A stretch of 42,215 nt of DNA from a virus. The stretch lies in IMG/VR virus record IMGVR_UViG_3300020457_000023, positions 1-42,215 of that record; one strand, 5' to 3'. Positions 17,089-23,453 of the stretch are shown one piece after another (position 1 is the first letter of the stretch; every line of letters starts with the position of its first letter). The translations under genes and the position numbers were made by a program. The notes below the pieces were generated by a model. It did not search any database, had not been told where the DNA came from, and saw only the letters and a program-made list of their open reading frames with translations.

Positions 17089-17124
17089 ATAATAGGGCAT
17101 TTTGGGGGTCATTGCAACCCCCTG

Positions 17125-17148
17125 TGTGACACTTTGTTAGGTGGCACA
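17125..17148. repeat. Dispersed stop-codon hairpin, copy 1
   Basis: TGTGACAC...GTGGCACA, an 8-bp imperfect inverted repeat around an 8-nt loop. It overlaps the last codons of the 104-aa gene. Downstream on the minus strand there is a second stem (GGGGGT/ACCCCC). Confidence 0.55.
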
Positions 17149-17451
17149 TGATAGTGCTGAATTGAAAAATTGTGGAATAGTATTGAAGTCGGTTACCTCG
17201 TAACCGTAACCCTCTACACGAGAATCAACTTCATTTGTGAAATCTTTGTAATTAATATAACTCTTTGATTGAGTAGCACCTTGGAATGTGACAATCTTAA
17301 GCAACTGACGAGAGTTTATAGAACCATCCAAATACTTAACAGGATAGAAATCAACTTTCATTGATGCTTTTTTAGATGTGAGTTGCATAGGATTGACTAG
17401 AGAAGAATGATTGAAGCGAGGGTATCCCTCAGCGTTTGATAATGTGAGCAT
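17137..17451 (-). CDS. Hypothetical early protein, 104 aa
   Basis: ATG at 17451 with a TATAAT box 16-21 nt upstream, so it opens its own transcription unit. It starts MLTLSNAEGYPRFNHSSL, has a beta-rich centre (KVDFYPVKYLDGSI, QLLKIVTFQGATQS) and an acidic YKDFTNEVDSRVEGYGYEV part. It resembles small proteins of cyanophages with a single-strand-binding-like beta content, but I cannot name it. Its stop is inside hairpin copy 1. Confidence 0.65.
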   Translation of the reverse strand: MLTLSNAEGYPRFNHSSLVNPMQLTSKKASMKVDFYPVKYLDGSINSRQLLKIVTFQGATQSKSYINYKDFTNEVDSRVEGYGYEVTDFNTIPQFFNSALSCAT

Positions 17452-17466
17452 CGCTTCAATACTATT

Positions 17467-17472
17467 ATTATA
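17467..17472 (-). promoter_or_regulatory. TATAAT box of the 104-aa gene
   Basis: TATAAT on the minus strand, followed by AATAGTATTGAAGCG and the ATG at 17451. The leader would be only a few nucleotides long. Confidence 0.5.
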
Positions 17473-17501
17473 GCGATTGAGCGAGCACTGTGGGGTGCTA
17501 G

Positions 17502-17525
17502 TGTGACAGTTTGTCTACTGGCACA
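17502..17525. repeat. Dispersed stop-codon hairpin, copy 2
   Basis: TGTGACAGT...ACTGGCACA, 9-bp arms with one mismatch. It covers the stop codon of the 60-aa gene, and a second short stem (AGCAC/GTGCT) follows at 17485-17500. Confidence 0.6.
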
Positions 17526-17697
17526 AGTCATTGAATCGGCGTGTTGCCTCTTCTGCTATAACTGGCAAGTATCCTAGTTTGCTATTTTGCTCTAATGCAT
17601 ATAATTGATCATCAGTCAAATTATGCTCTTTTCTGTAATCCTCCCATGATTCGTCGTAACATGTTTCTAAGAGTGATTCGTGGTGAAGTGATGACAT
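17515..17697 (-). CDS. Small acidic early protein, 60 aa
   Basis: ATG at 17697, about 35 nt after the TTTTTT of the preceding terminator and downstream of the TACAATTAGTATATA promoter-like sequence. Predominantly helical and acidic (LLETCYDESWEDYRKEHNL, DDQLYALEQN), ending RRFNDLCQ at a stop that lies inside hairpin copy 2. No domain recognised. Confidence 0.62.
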   Translation of the reverse strand: MSSLHHESLLETCYDESWEDYRKEHNLTDDQLYALEQNSKLGYLPVIAEEATRRFNDLCQ

Positions 17698-17732
17698 TTT
17701 TCTTAATTCGTTTGTATATACTAATTGTACAT
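17698..17732 (-). promoter_or_regulatory. Promoter-leader of terminator-promoter cassette A
   Basis: The minus strand reads TACAATTAGTATATA then CAAACGAATTAAG before the ATG at 17697. The first 15 bases are repeated exactly in cassette B (19560-19575), there also directly after the same terminator. Confidence 0.5.
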
Positions 17733-17733
17733 G

Positions 17734-17756
17734 AAAAAAGCGGTCTTGTGACCGCT
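17734..17756 (-). terminator. Intrinsic terminator, cassette A
   Basis: The minus strand has AGCGGTC ACAA GACCGCT, a 7-bp stem with a 4-nt loop, followed by six T. The stem and loop are identical to those in cassette B at 19579-19602. Confidence 0.85.
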
Positions 17757-17757
17757 C

Positions 17758-17783
17758 AGTGTGCAGTTTGTGAACTGTCCACT
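17758..17783. repeat. Dispersed stop-codon hairpin, copy 3
   Basis: AGTGTGCAGTT TGTG AACTGTCCACT, 11-bp arms with two mismatches. It directly precedes terminator A in the direction of transcription and overlaps the stop of the 60-aa gene at 17782. Confidence 0.6.
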
Positions 17784-17964
17784 AATCCTGATCTTGGATT
17801 ATGTCCCATACTGCGATATAATTATTTAACCATTTTTGTTGTGAAATGGTTAGGGCATCGATCTCAGCATACTGGTGCCCATATAAAAGATCGTCAGCAC
17901 TCATGAAAGGAAGATCGTTTTTAGAGCAAAAATCCTCTAATACATCTGATAAAAAATCTAACAT
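17782..17964 (-). CDS. Small acidic early protein, 60 aa
   Basis: ATG at 17964 overlapping the stop of the preceding 138-aa gene by 1 nt (TAATG), so the two are probably coupled. The sequence is an acidic helix (MLDFLSDVLEDFCSKNDLPF) followed by a Tyr/Gln/Trp-rich part (QQKWLNNYIAVWDIIQDQD). Unknown function. It is the last gene of its unit; hairpin copy 3 and terminator A follow. Confidence 0.65.
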   Translation of the reverse strand: MLDFLSDVLEDFCSKNDLPFMSADDLLYGHQYAEIDALTISQQKWLNNYIAVWDIIQDQD

Positions 17965-18380
17965 TACTTAACCTCCTGTGGAATTGCAACAGGTCTAGAG
18001 GTGTCTTCGTTATAAACCTGATAAGCATGCCATTTATTATCTTTGAATAGATAAGCGAACTCACCACAACATCTATCAGTCGCTTTAATAAAATCCTTGA
18101 AATCCTTATGTAATACTGGTGGCACATTCTCGCCACGCTCACTATAATATTCTGGGCATGGTTTACGCTTTACAAATTCCTGTTTGTCATAGTCATACAC
18201 ATTGTCTGACCAACATGAACTCATGTCACCACCATCAATTAATTCGGCAACATTTTGAATTTCATTGAACTGCTCTTCAAGAGTAACGCCTAACCACTCT
18301 GGATAACCATCCCAGTGATGATAAGCGGATAGAATTGAACCGTCTGATAATTGAAGTCCGATGCGTGAATTAGTTGACAT
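17964..18380 (-). CDS. Conserved cyanophage hypothetical protein, 138 aa
   Basis: Start chosen at the ATG 18380 (MSTNSRIGLQLSDGSILSAY); the upstream open frame only translates the TATAAT box and AACAAACAAACAACAA leader. The segments AYHHWDGYPEWLG, ELIDGGDMSSCW and YYSERGENVPPVL are, as I recall, highly conserved among cyanophages and also occur in some other phages, without assigned function. His, Trp and Cys are frequent, but no clear metal site is seen. First gene of a two-gene unit with its own promoter. Confidence 0.8.
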   Translation of the reverse strand: MSTNSRIGLQLSDGSILSAYHHWDGYPEWLGVTLEEQFNEIQNVAELIDGGDMSSCWSDNVYDYDKQEFVKRKPCPEYYSERGENVPPVLHKDFKDFIKATDRCCGEFAYLFKDNKWHAYQVYNEDTSRPVAIPQEVK

Positions 18381-18407
18381 TTGTTGTTGTTTGTTTGTTA
18401 TGTACTT

Positions 18408-18413
18408 ATTATA
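18408..18413 (-). promoter_or_regulatory. TATAAT box with AACAAACAAACAACAA leader
   Basis: TATAAT on the minus strand, 28 nt before the ATG at 18380, followed by AAGTACATAACAAACAAAC. A hairpin (GCC-C-TATTG/CAATAGGC) lies just upstream and may end the previous unit. Confidence 0.6.
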
Positions 18414-18442
18414 ATGCCTATTGTAGAGCAATAGGGCAATAG

Positions 18443-18466
18443 TGTGACAGTTTGTCGATTGTCATA
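18443..18466. repeat. Dispersed stop-codon hairpin, copy 4
   Basis: TGTGACAGT...ATTGTCATA, 9-nt arms with two wobble-type differences. It overlaps the stop of the 111-aa gene. Confidence 0.55.
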
Positions 18467-18797
18467 GGTATTGAATTTCTCCCTGTTCTACTGCTTCCAT
18501 ATATTCACACATATCAGAATGTGCCTTTTCTTTATTGTCATTATTTTCTTTCCATGTTAAATCTTTGTAGATATCAAAAAGTATTTCCATATTGACGCCC
18601 TCCCAGTCAGTCCATGAACTGACATATTCTAATTGTGATTTGTCATAACCACCTGATTTAAGACTAGGTGCAGTTATAAACTCAAATGCAATGTCAATGA
18701 AAAAATGTCTTCCAAACTCTTCGGATTGAATAGTTTGCAATGGAATAAATTCACCATTGTCATCATTTAAGTAATTTTTGAATATGTAAGTTCTCAT
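18462..18797 (-). CDS. Hypothetical early protein, 111 aa
   Basis: ATG at 18797, overlapping the stop of the preceding gene by 1 nt (TAATG). The segment RTYIFKNYLNDDNGEFIPL is followed by aromatic beta-like parts (FFIDIAFEFITAPSL), then WTDWEGVNMEILFDIYKDL and a helical acidic end. No domain recognised. Its TGA stop lies in hairpin copy 4. Confidence 0.65.
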   Translation of the reverse strand: MRTYIFKNYLNDDNGEFIPLQTIQSEEFGRHFFIDIAFEFITAPSLKSGGYDKSQLEYVSSWTDWEGVNMEILFDIYKDLTWKENNDNKEKAHSDMCEYMEAVEQGEIQYL

Positions 18798-19000
18798 TAT
18801 ACAATCCCCTGAGCAACTAAATCAAAAATGTCACCGTAGTCAAATACGATTTCACCAGTTGAATTTTCTCGGACACATGAATATCCGTAATCCTGACCCC
18901 ATTCGATACATGCATTTTCTGCAGTCTCTAGGTCAGATGTATAAATGTCACCACCGATAGTCTTAGATGGTGTTTCGATTGTGTAAAGGAATTTGTTCAT
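18797..19000 (-). CDS. Small early protein, 67 aa
   Basis: ATG at 19000, only 7 nt after a TATAAT box, so the mRNA would be nearly leaderless or start from an upstream site. The fold looks beta-alpha-beta (KFLYTIETPSKTIGGDIYTS, LETAENACIEWGQDYGYS, GEIVFDYGDIFDLV). No known motif. First gene of a two-gene unit with the 111-aa gene. Confidence 0.62.
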   Translation of the reverse strand: MNKFLYTIETPSKTIGGDIYTSDLETAENACIEWGQDYGYSCVRENSTGEIVFDYGDIFDLVAQGIV

Positions 19001-19006
19001 GTCTTT

Positions 19007-19012
19007 ATTATA
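19007..19012 (-). promoter_or_regulatory. TATAAT box upstream of the 67-aa gene
   Basis: TATAAT on the minus strand, 7 nt before the ATG at 19000, just after hairpin copy 5. No clear -35 element. Confidence 0.45.
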
Positions 19013-19042
19013 AGGAAGATTTGCATGTAATAGGGAAACTGT

Positions 19043-19064
19043 GTGACAGTTTATTATCTGTCAC
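19043..19064. repeat. Dispersed stop-codon hairpin, copy 5
   Basis: GTGACAG...CTGTCAC, a perfect 7-bp stem with an 8-nt loop. It covers the TGA of the 86-aa gene. Confidence 0.65.
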
Positions 19065-19321
19065 TCTCCTATAAACTTATAGTTGTAATCATAGAGTAAA
19101 ATGTCTCTGACTTTCTCTCTGTCAAGTGAGTCACCATCACCCCAGTTAAAAAGTGTTTCAGTCTCATCAGCACATAATTGTAGATAGTTGTAAACTGCAT
19201 TGTAAATGTCAGTTCTACATAATGGTTGCTTAGTCTCTTTAGACATCATAGGATAAACTGGATCATCCTGACCATAAAATGAATCAATGTAATCAACAAA
19301 TTCAATCATTTCTCTTTGCAT
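19061..19321 (-). CDS. Hypothetical early protein, 86 aa
   Basis: ATG at 19321, 2 nt after the preceding stop. Acidic, with aromatic-rich helices (IEFVDYIDSFYGQDDPVYP, YNAVYNYLQLCADETET) and DSLDREKVRDILLYDYNYKF at the end. No catalytic motif or membrane segment seen. Second gene of the unit that starts at 19542; the stop is inside hairpin copy 5. Confidence 0.65.
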   Translation of the reverse strand: MQREMIEFVDYIDSFYGQDDPVYPMMSKETKQPLCRTDIYNAVYNYLQLCADETETLFNWGDGDSLDREKVRDILLYDYNYKFIGE

Positions 19322-19323
19322 GA

Positions 19324-19542
19324 TTAACCCTCCCCTCTAATGTAACCATTTTCAGATTTGATGAACTGGTCTAACATAGGGATATGTAATTCAGGATCAT
19401 CTAGATCGATTCCATTTAGATGATATACACCCCACTCTGCTATCTCTTGTAAAAACTCTGACCAGTCAGCACATACACATGCAACATTACTCATATTGCG
19501 TGAATATAGAATTCTGTTAATAACTGTTTGGGTTTTAGTCAT
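19324..19542 (-). CDS. Hypothetical early protein, 72 aa
   Basis: ATG at 19542, behind the promoter-leader of cassette B. It begins MTKTQTVINRILYSRNMSNV, with a WSEFLQEIAEWGVYHLNGIDL centre and an acidic DDPELHIPMLDQF end, a pattern of short helices. Unknown function. It opens a two-gene unit. Confidence 0.65.
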   Translation of the reverse strand: MTKTQTVINRILYSRNMSNVACVCADWSEFLQEIAEWGVYHLNGIDLDDPELHIPMLDQFIKSENGYIRGEG

Positions 19543-19576
19543 AATACTGTTGTTGTTTGTTATATACTAATTGTAC
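19543..19576 (-). promoter_or_regulatory. Promoter-leader of terminator-promoter cassette B
   Basis: The minus strand reads TACAATTAGTATATA, then ACAAACAACAACAG, before the ATG at 19542. Shares its first 15 bases with cassette A and its leader with other units. Confidence 0.55.
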
Positions 19577-19578
19577 AC

Positions 19579-19602
19579 AAAAAAAGCGGTCTTGTGACCG
19601 CT
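19579..19602 (-). terminator. Intrinsic terminator, cassette B
   Basis: AGCGGTC ACAA GACCGCT on the minus strand, followed by seven T. Same stem and loop as terminator A. Confidence 0.85.
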
Positions 19603-19604
19603 TA

Positions 19605-19628
19605 GTGGACAGTTTGTCAACTGTCACC
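19605..19628. repeat. Dispersed stop-codon hairpin, copy 6
   Basis: GACAGTT TGTC AACTGTC, a perfect 7-bp stem with a 4-nt loop, directly before terminator B. The TGA of the 53-aa gene is inside the loop side of the stem. Confidence 0.7.
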
Positions 19629-19778
19629 ATCTTTGATAAATTCATCTAGATCGTTTATAATGCTCTCAATGTCCTTTTCTTCATCATCACTCAAATCAAT
19701 GTAACATTGCTCAATGCACCATAACAGTAAATCCGCTTGATTTCTATTCAGTTTGAGATTGATTTGTGAAGTGATCAT
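19617..19778 (-). CDS. Very small early protein, 53 aa
   Basis: ATG at 19778, joined to the preceding gene by ATGA; TGA at 19617 inside hairpin copy 6. It starts MITSQINLKLNRNQADLLLW, continues CIEQCYIDLSDDEEKDIE and ends DLDEFIKDGDS, an amphipathic helical and acidic protein that resembles the 66-aa protein at 15879 in its NLKLN.NQ..LL pattern. Last gene of a seven-gene overlapping chain. Function unknown. Confidence 0.65.
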   Translation of the reverse strand: MITSQINLKLNRNQADLLLWCIEQCYIDLSDDEEKDIESIINDLDEFIKDGDS

Positions 19779-19915
19779 TTGTTAAGAGGTGAATTAAAAT
19801 ATGCTTTGTTGACTGTGTAAACAGTAAACAATGCAACAGCGATACCCAAAAAACCTAACCAAAGAATAGGTGAATGGGGAAAATCGTAAGTTGGAATTGT
19901 CATTGAATTTGTCAT
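19775..19915 (-). CDS. Small single-pass membrane protein, 46 aa
   Basis: ATG at 19915, starting 3 nt after the previous stop; an in-frame ATG at 19903 is an alternative. One transmembrane helix at about residues 17-35 (ILWLGFLGIAVALFTVYTV) with a Lys-containing tail. The TGA overlaps the next ATG as ATGA. Unknown function; probably an inner or thylakoid membrane peptide. Confidence 0.65.
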   Translation of the reverse strand: MTNSMTIPTYDFPHSPILWLGFLGIAVALFTVYTVNKAYFNSPLNK

Positions 19916-19918
19916 TGA

Positions 19919-20191
19919 TTAATAACCGTAATTTGGAAGTTGTGAGTCATCGTCATCTTCATTAGCAAAATACATTGCATTGAATTGAGCGATGTTTAAA
20001 TAGTCCTTTTCATGATATCGTTGCCACTCTGAATCGTCTTCAGGAATAAAAACGAACTCTTCACAAAAATGCTCAACAGATGCAAGTTTTTGTTTTTCAA
20101 TGCACCTGAGCATGTCACCGATCTGTTGATCATCCATTTCACATTCATCGATGCAAAATGCGATGTTCTTTTCAAGTTGTTCAGTACTCAT
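19919..20191 (-). CDS. Acidic hypothetical protein, 90 aa
   Basis: ATG at 20191, overlapping the preceding gene by 11 nt. Very acidic: NIAFCIDECEMDDQQIGDM at the start, FCEEFVFIPEDDSEWQRYH in the middle and NEDDDDSQLP near the end. No basic patch and no membrane segment. The strongly negative charge would fit a DNA mimic, but that is only a thought. Middle member of the overlapping chain. Confidence 0.65.
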   Translation of the reverse strand: MSTEQLEKNIAFCIDECEMDDQQIGDMLRCIEKQKLASVEHFCEEFVFIPEDDSEWQRYHEKDYLNIAQFNAMYFANEDDDDSQLPNYGY

Positions 20192-20321
20192 TGATTAGTG
20201 CCTTGATTAGTACATTGTCAATATACTCGTTATCTGGAGCATATTCAAGTGGTCTTGTGCCACTTTCTAAACTGTCATACCAGAAGTCATTCCAGTCCTC
20301 TTTTGATGCTTCACTGATCAT
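20181..20321 (-). CDS. Very small acidic protein, 46 aa
   Basis: Start chosen at the ATG 20321 because it overlaps the zinc-ribbon stop as ATGA and has GGGAGG 11-16 nt upstream. Longer frames reach a TTG at 20390 or an ATG at 20339 but run through the zinc-ribbon gene. It begins MISEASKEDWNDFWYDSLES and ends DNVLIKALINEY. Unknown function. Confidence 0.6.
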   Translation of the reverse strand: MISEASKEDWNDFWYDSLESGTRPLEYAPDNEYIDNVLIKALINEY

Positions 20322-20485
20322 GGTGCATAAACCTCCCATTGTGATTTGTTTACTGATTCTCTGCAGCACATACAAGTTAGTGCTGACCAACTAAAATGAT
20401 ATACTTTAGAGGTCTGGGAGCATTTAGGGCAAGTTATCCACTTGCCGTCTCTACTTGCTCTAGTGTAACGATTAACTTTAGTCAT
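20318..20485 (-). CDS. Small zinc-ribbon protein, 55 aa
   Basis: ATG at 20485 overlapping the previous stop as ATGA. Two CxxC pairs, C19-P-K-C22 and C38-M-C-C41, separated by 15 residues, form a zinc ribbon; the start MTKVNRYTRASRDGKW is basic and the end (NKSQWEVYAP) polar. Such domains bind DNA, RNA or protein partners. I recall similar short zinc-ribbon proteins in cyanomyoviruses. Conserved Cys spacing and exact start/stop overlap on both sides make it a confident gene although it is short. Confidence 0.78.
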   Translation of the reverse strand: MTKVNRYTRASRDGKWITCPKCSQTSKVYHFSWSALTCMCCRESVNKSQWEVYAP

Positions 20486-20571
20486 GAGTGAGGATCATAC
20501 TTGCGAATAATGTAAAGAGCGAGGGCAACACCTACTGATGTTGACCCGAAAATGATTAAAAACAATGGCAT
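20482..20571 (-). CDS. Membrane micro-protein, 29 aa
   Basis: ATG at 20571 overlapping the previous stop as TAATG, with a strong AGGAGGGG Shine-Dalgarno inside the end of the preceding gene. The first 22 residues (MPLFLIIFGSTSVGVALALY) are one hydrophobic helix followed by IIRKYDPHS. The TGA overlaps the zinc-ribbon ATG. The ribosome binding site is the best evidence that it is translated. Confidence 0.65.
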   Translation of the reverse strand: MPLFLIIFGSTSVGVALALYIIRKYDPHS

Positions 20572-20933
20572 TAACCCCTCCTAAGGTAAAGATAACCGCC
20601 TGCCCAGTCTGTAAAACTAGGATCATGCACCATTCTTCTCTCTGAAATAAGTCTCATATCAAATCTGACATGCTTTGCAGGAGATTTCCAAGATGCAGGT
20701 TTGTAAACTTCACCAGTTTTACGATCTACAAATGCATGAACACTACCGTCATGCAAGATCTTCCAGTATTTCTTGCCTTGAGACATTGAAAATTCCTTGC
20801 CTTCCTTACCCCATCTACGAGAGTAGTTTTCTTCAAGAGATCTGCACATTTGCCAAGTCCACTTTTCTACTCTCTCTGTTAGAGATAGATTTTCATCTGC
20901 AATAGTTGCGATAGTTGGAATTGGTTTGAGCAT
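20571..20933 (-). CDS. Conserved phage hypothetical protein, 120 aa
   Basis: Start chosen at the ATG 20933, with AGAGG 5-9 nt upstream; the longer frame starts at a GTG and translates the promoter. Residues 50-90 carry the motifs GKKYWKIL, GSVHAFVDRKTGEVYKPASW and KSPAKHVRFD, which I recall as a widespread small-protein family in cyanophages, other phages and plasmids without a known role. First gene of the seven-gene overlapping chain down to 19617. Confidence 0.78.
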   Translation of the reverse strand: MLKPIPTIATIADENLSLTERVEKWTWQMCRSLEENYSRRWGKEGKEFSMSQGKKYWKILHDGSVHAFVDRKTGEVYKPASWKSPAKHVRFDMRLISERRMVHDPSFTDWAGGYLYLRRG

Positions 20934-20957
20934 AAGACCTCTTGTTGTTATATTATT

Positions 20958-20963
20958 ATTATA
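20958..20963 (-). promoter_or_regulatory. TATAAT box for the seven-gene chain
   Basis: TATAAT on the minus strand, overlapping the last codons of the methyltransferase gene, then AATAATATAACAACAAG and the Shine-Dalgarno AGAGG before the ATG at 20933. Confidence 0.55.
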
Positions 20964-21909
20964 CACGCTCTAAGGCATCTGTAAGTCCATTGTGTACCAC
21001 TTTATCAACTGGCACACGCTCATCAATTAATGAACTGTACTCTTCATGCAGTTCACATCCTATATAATTTCTGCCCAGATCCCTTGCTACCATTGCAGTT
21101 GTGCCACTTCCCATGAACGGATCTAGTATGATATCACCCTTTTCTGATCCCGCTTTAATACATGGTATAATTAAATCGGGTGGAAATACTGCAAAATGAG
21201 CACCCTTATAAGGTTTATTTGTTATAGACCAAACTGATCGTTTGTTCTTTTTTGCATAACTTTTACTTAACCCTGTGTGAGGGGATAAACCAGTGCCAAC
21301 ATTATGATACTTACCTTTACTACGGTTGCGAGTACCCCAGTCCCTAGCAGGTTCTTTGATTGCTTCGTTGTCATAATAATACTTTTTGTTTTTACTTAAT
21401 AGGAATAAGTATTCATGGGATTTTGTACATCTATCTCTTACACTTTCAGGCATTGGATTAGGTTTATGCCATATAATATCCTGTCTGAGATACCATCCAT
21501 CTGCCCTTAATGCAAATGCCAACATCCAAGGAATACCAATTAAATCTTTCTCTTTTAGTCCCTCTAATTTGTTACCTCGTCTAGCACATTTATCAGGTAA
21601 ATCTTGTTTAGTATTTGATACAGTTTGTTTAACTAATGCCTGACCTTTTCCTGGTCTATAGTTATAATAACTGTCACCAATATTTAACCATAATGTACCA
21701 TCATCAGTAAGACAATTTCTAACACCTCTAAACACATTTACAAGATTATTAATATATTCTTCTGGTGTATCTTCTTGTCCTATTTGATTACTTTCTCCAC
21801 CATAATCTCTTAATCCATAATAAGGTGGGGATGTAACACACATCCTTACTTTATCATCAATTTGTTGCAATGTGTCACGACAATCGCCATATAATATGAT
21901 ATTATGCAT
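20959..21909 (-). CDS. DNA methyltransferase, N4-cytosine/N6-adenine class (beta order)
   Basis: 316 aa. The catalytic motif TSPPY at 26-30 comes before the AdoMet-binding DPFMGSGTT at about 263-271, the circular order of the N6_N4_Mtase family. Between them are WLNIGDSYYN, the LIGIPWMLAFALRADGWYLR segment and HKPNPMPESVRDRCT, all typical of cytosine-N4 or adenine-N6 enzymes. The SPPY tetrad does not separate the two specificities. Starts by TAATG overlap with the 51-aa gene. A helicase and a nuclease-like gene lie upstream. Possible roles are protection from host restriction or pairing with the nuclease at 24527. Confidence 0.9.
   Translation of the reverse strand: MHNIILYGDCRDTLQQIDDKVRMCVTSPPYYGLRDYGGESNQIGQEDTPEEYINNLVNVFRGVRNCLTDDGTLWLNIGDSYYNYRPGKGQALVKQTVSNTKQDLPDKCARRGNKLEGLKEKDLIGIPWMLAFALRADGWYLRQDIIWHKPNPMPESVRDRCTKSHEYLFLLSKNKKYYYDNEAIKEPARDWGTRNRSKGKYHNVGTGLSPHTGLSKSYAKKNKRSVWSITNKPYKGAHFAVFPPDLIIPCIKAGSEKGDIILDPFMGSGTTAMVARDLGRNYIGCELHEEYSSLIDERVPVDKVVHNGLTDALERV
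20992..21017. repeat. Dispersed hairpin, copy 7 (inside a gene end)
   Basis: GTGTACCA...TGGCACAC, a weaker copy. It encodes residues near the C-terminus of the methyltransferase (RVPVDKVVHN), about 50 nt before the stop, unlike the other copies. Confidence 0.4.
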
Positions 21910-22064
21910 TAGTTAAGATTAATCCTCTTAACATCTACATCACCATACTGTTCTTTAACAGTTCTAGATGCTGATTGATAATTAGTAGCAGGAACTGTAA
22001 CAGTAATCAAACCCATATCGTTACGATAAAATGTAACTGAGGCGGTGCGATTGTTGCCAAACAT
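21909..22064 (-). CDS. Small hypothetical protein, 51 aa
   Basis: Start chosen at the ATG 22064, which follows the stop of the 57-aa gene by 2 nt; the longer GTG frame overlaps that gene. It begins MFGNNRTASVTFYRNDMG, followed by ITVTVPATNYQSASRTV and a KEQYGDVDVKRINLN end: a small beta-rich protein. Its stop overlaps the methyltransferase start as TAATG. Confidence 0.62.
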   Translation of the reverse strand: MFGNNRTASVTFYRNDMGLITVTVPATNYQSASRTVKEQYGDVDVKRINLN

Positions 22065-22066
22065 AG

Positions 22067-22240
22067 TTAAGAATTGATAGAGGGAACAGTAGTGAGACAC
22101 TTGATAATTTCAATTTCAGTGCCTAGATCATTTTGAATTAATACCTTAGCAGCATTTGGTGTACTAGCAAACTTTTCTTCAGTATAATGTTTTCTACCGT
22201 TGGGAAGTTTGCGATAAGTAACTGACTGAATGTAAGACAT
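22067..22240 (-). CDS. Small hypothetical protein, 57 aa
   Basis: ATG at 22240, TAA at 22067, 22 nt after the helicase stop. It starts MSYIQSVTYRKLPNGRKHYT and ends TTVPSINS. The second half (STPNAAKVLIQNDLGTEIEI) looks alpha-beta. No family recognised. Together with the 51-aa gene it bridges the helicase and methyltransferase. Confidence 0.6.
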   Translation of the reverse strand: MSYIQSVTYRKLPNGRKHYTEEKFASTPNAAKVLIQNDLGTEIEIIKCLTTVPSINS

Positions 22241-22262
22241 AATTGTTATTTAAATTTGTAAT

Positions 22263-23453
22263 TTATTTAGTGACAGTAGAGATAGCAGGCAAACCTTGAT
22301 TGAAAATAGTATCAACAACTGCTTCAACTTTGCGAGCAGTGGATACACCTACATTAGAGTAAACTGGGACACATACGAGACCGAATACTTTAGTCTCATC
22401 ACCTTTACGAATAACTCTACCGATTGTTTGACTGATACCTATGTAATCCATAGAACGCAAAAACAATACTGCTTCAAGTCCATTGACATTGATACCTTCT
22501 GAGAGTATGCTGTGATGGAGTACAACAAAACGAGTTTTGTCTTTACCCCATGCATTTAGTTGCTCAAAGAACTTGTCACGATTGACTTTTTTACCATTGA
22601 TGATTGCACCAGTTTTTGCTGTGATGTACATCCAATTGTAACCACGCTGAGATAGTTCATAACAAAAATCAGTGTGAGTAACTAGATTTACAATTTGCTT
22701 AGTTGACTTTGCACAAATGAGCACTTTATGCTTTTTGATGTTGTCAAGAGACTGCAGCATTTGCTCTGAATCTACATCAGCAACCAACTCATCTTTTTTG
22801 AGCAAACGAGAGGTATAAACTTCTACCTTTGGTGGTAGAATGTAACCTTGATCTACAAGAAGAGGAGCGGGAACCTGACATATTACATTGCCATACACTG
22901 CTGTGTCATTCATACCTGCCTTGAAAGGTGTTCTAGAGTGTTTTGGAGTGGCAGTGAAGAAATAACAACGCTGAGCATTAGCAGCGAAATGCTCTGTAGC
23001 AGGGAAGAAGTTTTTTTGAACTGAGTTGTGTGCTTCATCAAAGTAAATAGTGTCAACATTTAGGTTAGCATCGACAACTCTACGCAAACTGTGATAAGTT
23101 GTGAAGATGAAGCGATGGCATTGCATTTGGGAGCACATCACATCAAATAATGCGATCTGCTTTGCATTTGTTGTGCTGAAATGCTTAGTCTCACCACTGT
23201 GGATGTGTGCAGGCACGACATCAGGACGAGCAAAACCATCGAACTCTAGAAATTCCTCGCACAATTGCTGTGCAAGTAGAATACGAGGAGCAACAACAAC
23301 AAATGTCAATGGATGAGTAGACTCATTCATTTTTGTAATTGCATCAGTGATCATGCATGCAGTCTTACCACCACCAGTAGGAATAATTACCTGACCTAAG
23401 TCATTGTTACTCATTGCATTGACTGCTTCAATTTGATGGGGACGAAGTTGCAT
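22263..23453 (-). CDS. Superfamily II DEAH-type helicase
   Basis: 396 aa. Ordered SF2 motifs: Walker A PTGGGKT at 25-31, motif Ia VVVAPRILLAQQL, DEAH at 139-142, motif III TATP at 167-170, and motif VI QTIGRVIR at 342-349. The architecture is that of compact DNA translocases related to type I/III restriction helicase subunits and T4 UvsW, but shorter. Possible work: fork remodelling, branch migration, or the motor for a restriction-like function. ATG at 23453 with AAGG 8 nt upstream, just after a terminator, so it starts a new unit. Confidence 0.9.
   Translation of the reverse strand: MQLRPHQIEAVNAMSNNDLGQVIIPTGGGKTACMITDAITKMNESTHPLTFVVVAPRILLAQQLCEEFLEFDGFARPDVVPAHIHSGETKHFSTTNAKQIALFDVMCSQMQCHRFIFTTYHSLRRVVDANLNVDTIYFDEAHNSVQKNFFPATEHFAANAQRCYFFTATPKHSRTPFKAGMNDTAVYGNVICQVPAPLLVDQGYILPPKVEVYTSRLLKKDELVADVDSEQMLQSLDNIKKHKVLICAKSTKQIVNLVTHTDFCYELSQRGYNWMYITAKTGAIINGKKVNRDKFFEQLNAWGKDKTRFVVLHHSILSEGINVNGLEAVLFLRSMDYIGISQTIGRVIRKGDETKVFGLVCVPVYSNVGVSTARKVEAVVDTIFNQGLPAISTVTK

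Noticed and set aside
17065-17112. N-terminal extension MTPKMPYYYNNNKQQH for the 105-aa protein
   Set aside because: It is a translation of TATTATTATAATAACAACAAAC, a promoter and leader; the conserved protein begins at the ATG 17064.
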